Positions 21,701-25,408 of a stretch of 25,408 nucleotides of DNA are shown here, piece by piece. The stretch comes from JBGPJM01 sp041485385 (lineage in GTDB: Bacteria > Planctomycetota > Phycisphaerae > Phycisphaerales > UBA1924). The position numbers and the translations under genes were made by a program. How positions within the stretch are numbered: the first letter of the stretch is position 1; the number at the start of each line of letters is the position of its first letter. The stretch lies in NCBI GenBank assembly GCA_041485385.1, contig JBGPJM010000050.1, forward strand, positions 1-25,408, read 5' to 3'. The notes below the pieces were generated by a model. The model made no database searches. It saw only the letters and a program-made list of their open reading frames with translations, and was not told the origin of the DNA.

Positions 21701-23071
21701 TCAGTTCTCATACGTTGCTCCCGCCAGCACCGGCTGACCCATCTCGCCGGGAACGACGTTCCCGTGGAGCACCCCCCGGAAGAAGCCCTCGCGCCGTTTC
21801 ATGACAAAACCCGGGTCGTAGATCCGATACGCCAGCTCCACGAGGCCGCGCTGCAGCCTCTCGGGCGTCATCCCCCGCGGCACGAAGTTCACGTCGAAGA
21901 GGGTGCACCGGCGCCAGTCGCCATCGTGCAGGATGCGCCCTTCCTTGCGCAGGCGCGTGAGCAGGGGCGTGCCGGGGAACGGCGTGGAGACGGTGAGCTG
22001 CACGTCAAAGAGGCTCGTGCGCTCGGCGAAGGTGTGGATCTCGTCGAAGACGGCCTCGGTGTCGCCGTCCAGTCCCAGGATGAAGCACCCGTTCACCGCG
22101 ATGCCGCGCGACTGAATCTCGCGCACCGCCGTCTCGTAGTCCGGAAGCTGGCGGAGCTTCCAGTTGCGCCGCAGCTCGACGCCGTCCAGGCCGGAGGGCG
22201 TCGGACTCTCCAGGCCGATGAGCACCTGGCGGCAGCCGCTCTCGCGCATCAGGTCCAGCAGCTCGGGGTCGCCGGCGACCGAGATATCCGCCTCGGTGAA
22301 CCAGCGGACTTTTTCCTGCCTGAGCGCGCGGAGCAGCTCCTTGGAGTGCCCGCGGTGCACGAAGCTGTTGTCGTCGGCAAACTCGATGAACGGCCTCCTC
22401 CAGATCTCCTTGATCCGCCGCACCTCCGCGATCACGTTCTCCACCGGCTTGAGCTTGTACCTCTTCGTCAGCAGGATCAAGCTGGCGCAGAAGTCGCACT
22501 TGTGCGGGCACCCGCGGCTGGTCTGCACCGTCAGGCGGTTGTACTTCTCCACCTCCAGCAGGTCGAACCGCGGCATCGGCGCATCCTCAAGGTCGAACTG
22601 CTCCTCCGGCCCCTGCACGTACCGCTCCCGCAGCCGCCCGCGCCGCAGGTCCTCGATCACCCGCGGCCACATCGGCTCCCCCTCCCCCACCACCACGCTG
22701 GTGCAGTGCAAGAGCGCCTCATCGGGGAGGACGCTGACGTGCAGACCGCCCATGATCACCGGCGTGCCGCGCCGGCGGTACTCGTCGGCGACGGCGTACG
22801 CATCCATGATCTGCGCCGAGAACGACGCAATGGCCACCAGGTCGTACCCGCCGGGAAGATCCGCGGCGGGCTCCTCGCGCAGGTCCTTGATCTCGCGGTA
22901 ATCGACATCGATATCCGCCGGCGTCAGGCCCGCCAGGGTCAGCAGGCCGAGGCTGGGGAGCGAAGCGATCACGTTGCCGCGCTCCACCACGCCGGGCATC
23001 GTCAGCTTCGCCCGGTTCAGCTCCTCGCTCCATGCACGCACGCCGCTCATCGCCATCATGAGGATCCTCAT
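21701..23071 (-). CDS. B12-binding-type radical SAM protein
   Basis: This gene encodes 456 residues from ATG 23071, whose ATGA overlaps the stop of the upstream membrane-protein gene (4-nt overlap, coupling). The N-terminal part (about 35-150; SLGLLTLAGLTPADIDVDYR, DLVAIASFSAQIMDAYAVAD, GTPVIMGGLHVSVLPDEAL, VVGEGE) has the pattern of a cobalamin-binding domain as in BchE/HpnP-like enzymes. The radical SAM core follows with C-x3-C-x2-C at Cys188, Cys192 and Cys195 (GCPHKCDFC), then FADDNSF, LIGLESPTPSG and FILGLDGDTEAVFDEI. The C-terminal 60 residues are typical of the group. Such enzymes usually methylate or rearrange unactivated carbons; the substrate here is unknown. The partner membrane protein suggests a lipid or membrane-associated substrate, but only by association. 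Confidence 0.88.
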   Translation of the reverse strand: MRILMMAMSGVRAWSEELNRAKLTMPGVVERGNVIASLPSLGLLTLAGLTPADIDVDYREIKDLREEPAADLPGGYDLVAIASFSAQIMDAYAVADEYRRRGTPVIMGGLHVSVLPDEALLHCTSVVVGEGEPMWPRVIEDLRRGRLRERYVQGPEEQFDLEDAPMPRFDLLEVEKYNRLTVQTSRGCPHKCDFCASLILLTKRYKLKPVENVIAEVRRIKEIWRRPFIEFADDNSFVHRGHSKELLRALRQEKVRWFTEADISVAGDPELLDLMRESGCRQVLIGLESPTPSGLDGVELRRNWKLRQLPDYETAVREIQSRGIAVNGCFILGLDGDTEAVFDEIHTFAERTSLFDVQLTVSTPFPGTPLLTRLRKEGRILHDGDWRRCTLFDVNFVPRGMTPERLQRGLVELAYRIYDPGFVMKRREGFFRGVLHGNVVPGEMGQPVLAGATYEN

Positions 23072-23442
23072 GGCATCACTCCTATCGCCGCGCCCACTGC
23101 CCCCGCCGCGAGGCTCAGAACCGGCACAGCGAACAACGGCGAGAGCCCCTTCCTCCACGCCACCAGCCCGCAGCACAGCGGCATGGTCACCCCGCCCACG
23201 ATGAACCCCCACGAGGCAACGCCGATCGCGCCGCCGCCCACCCCGGCCCTCGCGGCGGAGGCCGCGAACAGCAGGTTGAGAATCCCCAGCCCGAAGAACG
23301 AGATGTGCCCGAGGCGCACCAGCCGCCGCGCCCGGGCGGCATACCCGCCCAGGAACCCCTCATCCTGGAAGCGCAGCCCGATGACCGCGCCCGAGGCGAC
23401 GCCGAGGCAGATCCAGATCCATCCGAAGACCTCGTTGTACAT
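23068..23442 (-). CDS. Small four-helix membrane protein, first gene of radical SAM operon
   Basis: This gene encodes 124 residues from ATG 23442. Four hydrophobic helices are evident: WIWICLGVASGAVIGLRF (8-25), LGHISFFGLGILNLLFAASA (44-63), GVASWGFIVGGVTMPLCCGL (74-93) and PLFAVPVLSLAAGAVGAAIG (102-121), joined by short basic loops (AARARRLVR, AWRKG). No catalytic motif is seen and I do not recognise the family. The stop codon overlaps the start of the radical SAM gene, so the two proteins are made together and probably work together. Twin operator-like palindromes lie 25-60 nt upstream, so the operon is likely under a dedicated repressor. Confidence 0.75.
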   Translation of the reverse strand: MYNEVFGWIWICLGVASGAVIGLRFQDEGFLGGYAARARRLVRLGHISFFGLGILNLLFAASAARAGVGGGAIGVASWGFIVGGVTMPLCCGLVAWRKGLSPLFAVPVLSLAAGAVGAAIGVMP

Positions 23443-23466
23443 GGGAGTGTTCCCGAGGCGGAGGAT

Positions 23467-23502
23467 AAGTTTGTATTCACTAACTAGTTTGTACGCACTA
23501 AC
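23467..23502. promoter_or_regulatory. Two tandem operator-like palindromes
   Basis: Two abutting 18-bp copies, AAGTTTGTATTCACTAAC (23467-23484) and TAGTTTGTACGCACTAAC (23485-23502), match at 15 of 18 positions. The second contains the perfect dyad TAGT-N2-GTAC-N2-ACTA, and the first a weaker version. Size and symmetry are those of TetR-family operators. They lie just upstream of the membrane protein/radical SAM operon. No TetR gene is in the window. Confidence 0.6.
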
Positions 23503-23745
23503 GGCCGTAGCGGTTCGATCGCCGAGTCAGAAATCCGCGGCACGCGCAATACTCGGCTTGTATTCGGTATTTTGCGCTGTCGACGTCGCCCCGGCGCCTA
23601 TTGCAGGGCCGCCAACCGTGAAGTACGCTTACGTTGGTTCTGGAGGAGTTCCCCGAGTCGGCCGCTCGGTCGCTGGCCAAGGGGACGGCGAGGTCGTCAC
23701 CCCGTCTGCGAGAGAAGACATTCCAAGTTTGAGAGGAGATCGAAG
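23503..23745. other. Divergent intergenic region
   Basis: This lies between the radical SAM operon and the last gene; no gene is supported. An imperfect dyad with GCGCAATAC at one end and GTATTTTGCGC at the other (about 23544-23577) may be a hairpin or operator. GGAG (23734-23737) is the ribosome-binding site of the downstream gene. Confidence 0.35.
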
Positions 23746-25408
23746 ATGCGTTGTCCATCGACAAAGTGGTCGGCTGTCTGCATCGGCACGCTGCTTGTGA
23801 GCGCCGGCAGCGCCCTCGCGCGCCCTGGGCCCGACGTCATCGTCGGGGACATCCCCGACACGTCGAGCTTCGGCGTGGTGGGGACCAAGCGTGCCTACTC
23901 GATCGGCACGACCTCGTGCAACATCGGCGACCAGATGCTGTCGTGGGTCTCCGGCACCAACCAGCACCCGGTGATCTCGCAGAACATGTACCGCCTGAGC
24001 AACGGGCGTCTCGAGCAGCTCGGCCAGGCCTGGCTGAAGCACGGCTTCTGCGCCCTTCAGGGCAACGTCTGCTTCTCTGACTGCCAGCCCAACCCCAACG
24101 GCTGCCCGGCCCTGGGCGTGCACTGCTCCGACCCGTACACGTCGGGTCTCAATGGCCAGCAGGGCGGGCTGGGCCCCAAATCGGAGGTCAACGCCGCCAC
24201 CGGCGCGTTCCCGTACCCGTTCACGGGGCAGAACATGACGGGAGACGCGATCTACAAGCGCTTGCAGGTGCTGGACTCCGAGCTCACCACCGCCGGCGCC
24301 CTCTACTTCGTCGCCAGCATGTACGTGCAGCCCGAGGACGCCGCGAACCACAATAACAACAACAACGAGTCGTACCGCCGCGTGACGGTCGACCCCGCCA
24401 CGAGGAACCTGACCCTGCAGGGATCCACACAGCGCCAGCTCCCCGCCATCCAGGCCTGGCGCGACAACGGCCTGGGCGCGGGCGTGGTTGATCCGGGCGT
24501 GACGCTCACGAACGTGGATGTCGCCGCCGACGGGCGGTTCATCATCGGCTCGAAGGCCACCGACCTGGGCGGGGGCGTCTTCCACTACGAGTACGCGGTA
24601 GAGAACCTCAACTCCCACCGCAGCGGCCAGGCGTTCAGCATCCCTATCCCCGCGGGCTCCACCATCACCAACGTGGGCTTCCGCGACGTCGACTACCACT
24701 CCGGCGAGCCCTACTCGCTCACGGACTGGACGCCGACCGTCGGCGCCACCTCCGTGAGCTGGGCGACGCAGACCTTCGCCCAGAATGCCAACGCCAACGC
24801 CCTCCGCTGGGACACCATCTACAACTTCCGCTTCGACTGCAACGCCGCCCCCGGCTCGGGAACGGCCACGATCACGCTCTTCAGGACCGGCTCGCCGGCG
24901 AGCATCGGCGGCGCGGCGACCGTCCCCGGCGGCGGCCCGCCCCCGCCCCCGGCCAACGACACCTGCGCCGGCGCCATCGCCGTCAGCGACGGCGCCACCG
25001 GCTGGTCCAACGCCGGCGCGACGAGCGATGCCCCCACGAACACCAACTGCCAATCAACCACCCAGATCTATAACGACATCTGGTTCAGCTACACCGCCCA
25101 GTGCACCGGCACCGTAAACGTCAACCTCTGCGGCAGCAGCTTCGACACCAAGCTCGCCGTCTACACCGCCTGCCCGACGGCGAACAACACGGCCCTCGTG
25201 TGCAACGACGACAGCCCCACCTGCGGCGCCAACTCGCTCCAGTCCGCCCTCACCTTCGCCGGCACCCAGGGCACCCAGTACCTCATCCGCGTCGGCGCGT
25301 TCCAGAACAACGCCACCGGGTTCGGCACCGGCACCCTCACCATCGCCGGCCCCTCCTGCGGCCCCTCCGGCGACAACTGCTCCACCGCGATCGTCATGAG
25401 CGGCAACA
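23746..25408 (+). CDS. Secreted protein of unknown function with PPC-like beta domains (3' partial)
   Basis: The start is ATG 23746, with GGAG eight bases upstream; the frame is open to the end of the window (554 codons). A signal peptide (about 1-25, ending SAGSALA) precedes a 370-residue region opening with DVIVGDIPDTSSFG. It contains MYRLSNGRLEQLGQAWLKHG and a Cys-rich patch (FCALQGNVCFSDCQPNPNGC, then LGVHCSD). I have the impression of a recurrent uncharacterised family of planctomycetes and other large-genome bacteria. A GGGPPPPP linker (about nt 24929-24955) leads to module NDTCAGAIAVSDG...IYNDIWFSYTA...VCNDDSPTC. This is the same beta domain as module A of the secreted protein at 4154-6820, and the next copy begins (GDNCSTAIV) as the window ends. 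A dockerin-like tag may lie beyond. Confidence 0.8.
   Translation, partial: MRCPSTKWSAVCIGTLLVSAGSALARPGPDVIVGDIPDTSSFGVVGTKRAYSIGTTSCNIGDQMLSWVSGTNQHPVISQNMYRLSNGRLEQLGQAWLKHGFCALQGNVCFSDCQPNPNGCPALGVHCSDPYTSGLNGQQGGLGPKSEVNAATGAFPYPFTGQNMTGDAIYKRLQVLDSELTTAGALYFVASMYVQPEDAANHNNNNNESYRRVTVDPATRNLTLQGSTQRQLPAIQAWRDNGLGAGVVDPGVTLTNVDVAADGRFIIGSKATDLGGGVFHYEYAVENLNSHRSGQAFSIPIPAGSTITNVGFRDVDYHSGEPYSLTDWTPTVGATSVSWATQTFAQNANANALRWDTIYNFRFDCNAAPGSGTATITLFRTGSPASIGGAATVPGGGPPPPPANDTCAGAIAVSDGATGWSNAGATSDAPTNTNCQSTTQIYNDIWFSYTAQCTGTVNVNLCGSSFDTKLAVYTACPTANNTALVCNDDSPTCGANSLQSALTFAGTQGTQYLIRVGAFQNNATGFGTGTLTIAGPSCGPSGDNCSTAIVMSGN

Noticed and set aside
23629..25053. A 474-codon minus-strand frame
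   Set aside because: The plus frame from 23746 has a ribosome-binding site, a signal peptide and a recognisable beta module; the minus frame has none.

Overview
The window looks like part of a planctomycete genome, most likely class Phycisphaerae. Three signs point there: high GC with a strong G/C preference at third codon positions, several large exported proteins carrying a near-identical dockerin-like motif (D-x-N-x-DG followed by NSQDFFDFL, often ending in Gly-Cys), and Gly/Pro/Ala-rich expansions inside otherwise conserved proteins. Taxonomy is inferred from protein style only; there is no rRNA here. I saw no tRNA, rRNA, CRISPR array or insertion sequence.

Layout. 1-2121 is the 3' part of an FG-GAP/VCBS-repeat surface protein with an Ig-like domain and a C-terminal dockerin-like tag. 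2173-3814 holds four small genes: a two-helix membrane protein, a coiled-coil plus winged-helix-like protein, a small transglutaminase/papain-like protein and an orphan. 3815-4153 holds a gene remnant and a strong intrinsic terminator for the next gene. 4154-6820 (minus) is a secreted A-B-A-B beta-domain protein with an internal dockerin pair and a Cys-rich tail. 7271-9694 encodes a PAS histidine kinase and a LuxR-type response regulator. 10026-12074 encodes 5-formyltetrahydrofolate cyclo-ligase and a LysM L,D-transpeptidase. 12338-15211 is gyrB with an enlarged insertion. 15267-17347 (minus) encodes a secreted peptidylarginine-deiminase-family enzyme with two dockerin-like repeats, translationally coupled to a small zinc-ribbon membrane protein. 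17685-18509 is a short flagellin behind a near-perfect sigma-28 promoter. 18714-20597 is a MarR regulator, DoxX and pirin series. 20724-21413 (minus) is a PmtA-like methyltransferase. 21701-23442 (minus) is a two-gene operon (small membrane protein, then a B12-binding-type radical SAM enzyme) behind two tandem operator-like palindromes. 23746 to the end is a secreted protein that runs off the window.

Together these are mostly cell-surface/exported proteins (four large ones), envelope and stress functions (L,D-transpeptidase, DoxX/pirin), signalling, motility and one housekeeping gene (gyrB). The least explained DNA is a pair of intergenic elements at 18521-18604 and 20594-20727. Each has two arms of degenerate 7-nt purine-rich repeats (AG-N-R-AG-A or AG-N-R-AG-C type) facing each other as a long imperfect hairpin. 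In the second, the stop codons of both convergent neighbouring genes lie at symmetrical positions at the outer edges of the arms. Other points of interest are the Cys-rich tail placed after a dockerin pair, the dockerin-tagged deiminase, and the twin operators of the radical SAM operon.
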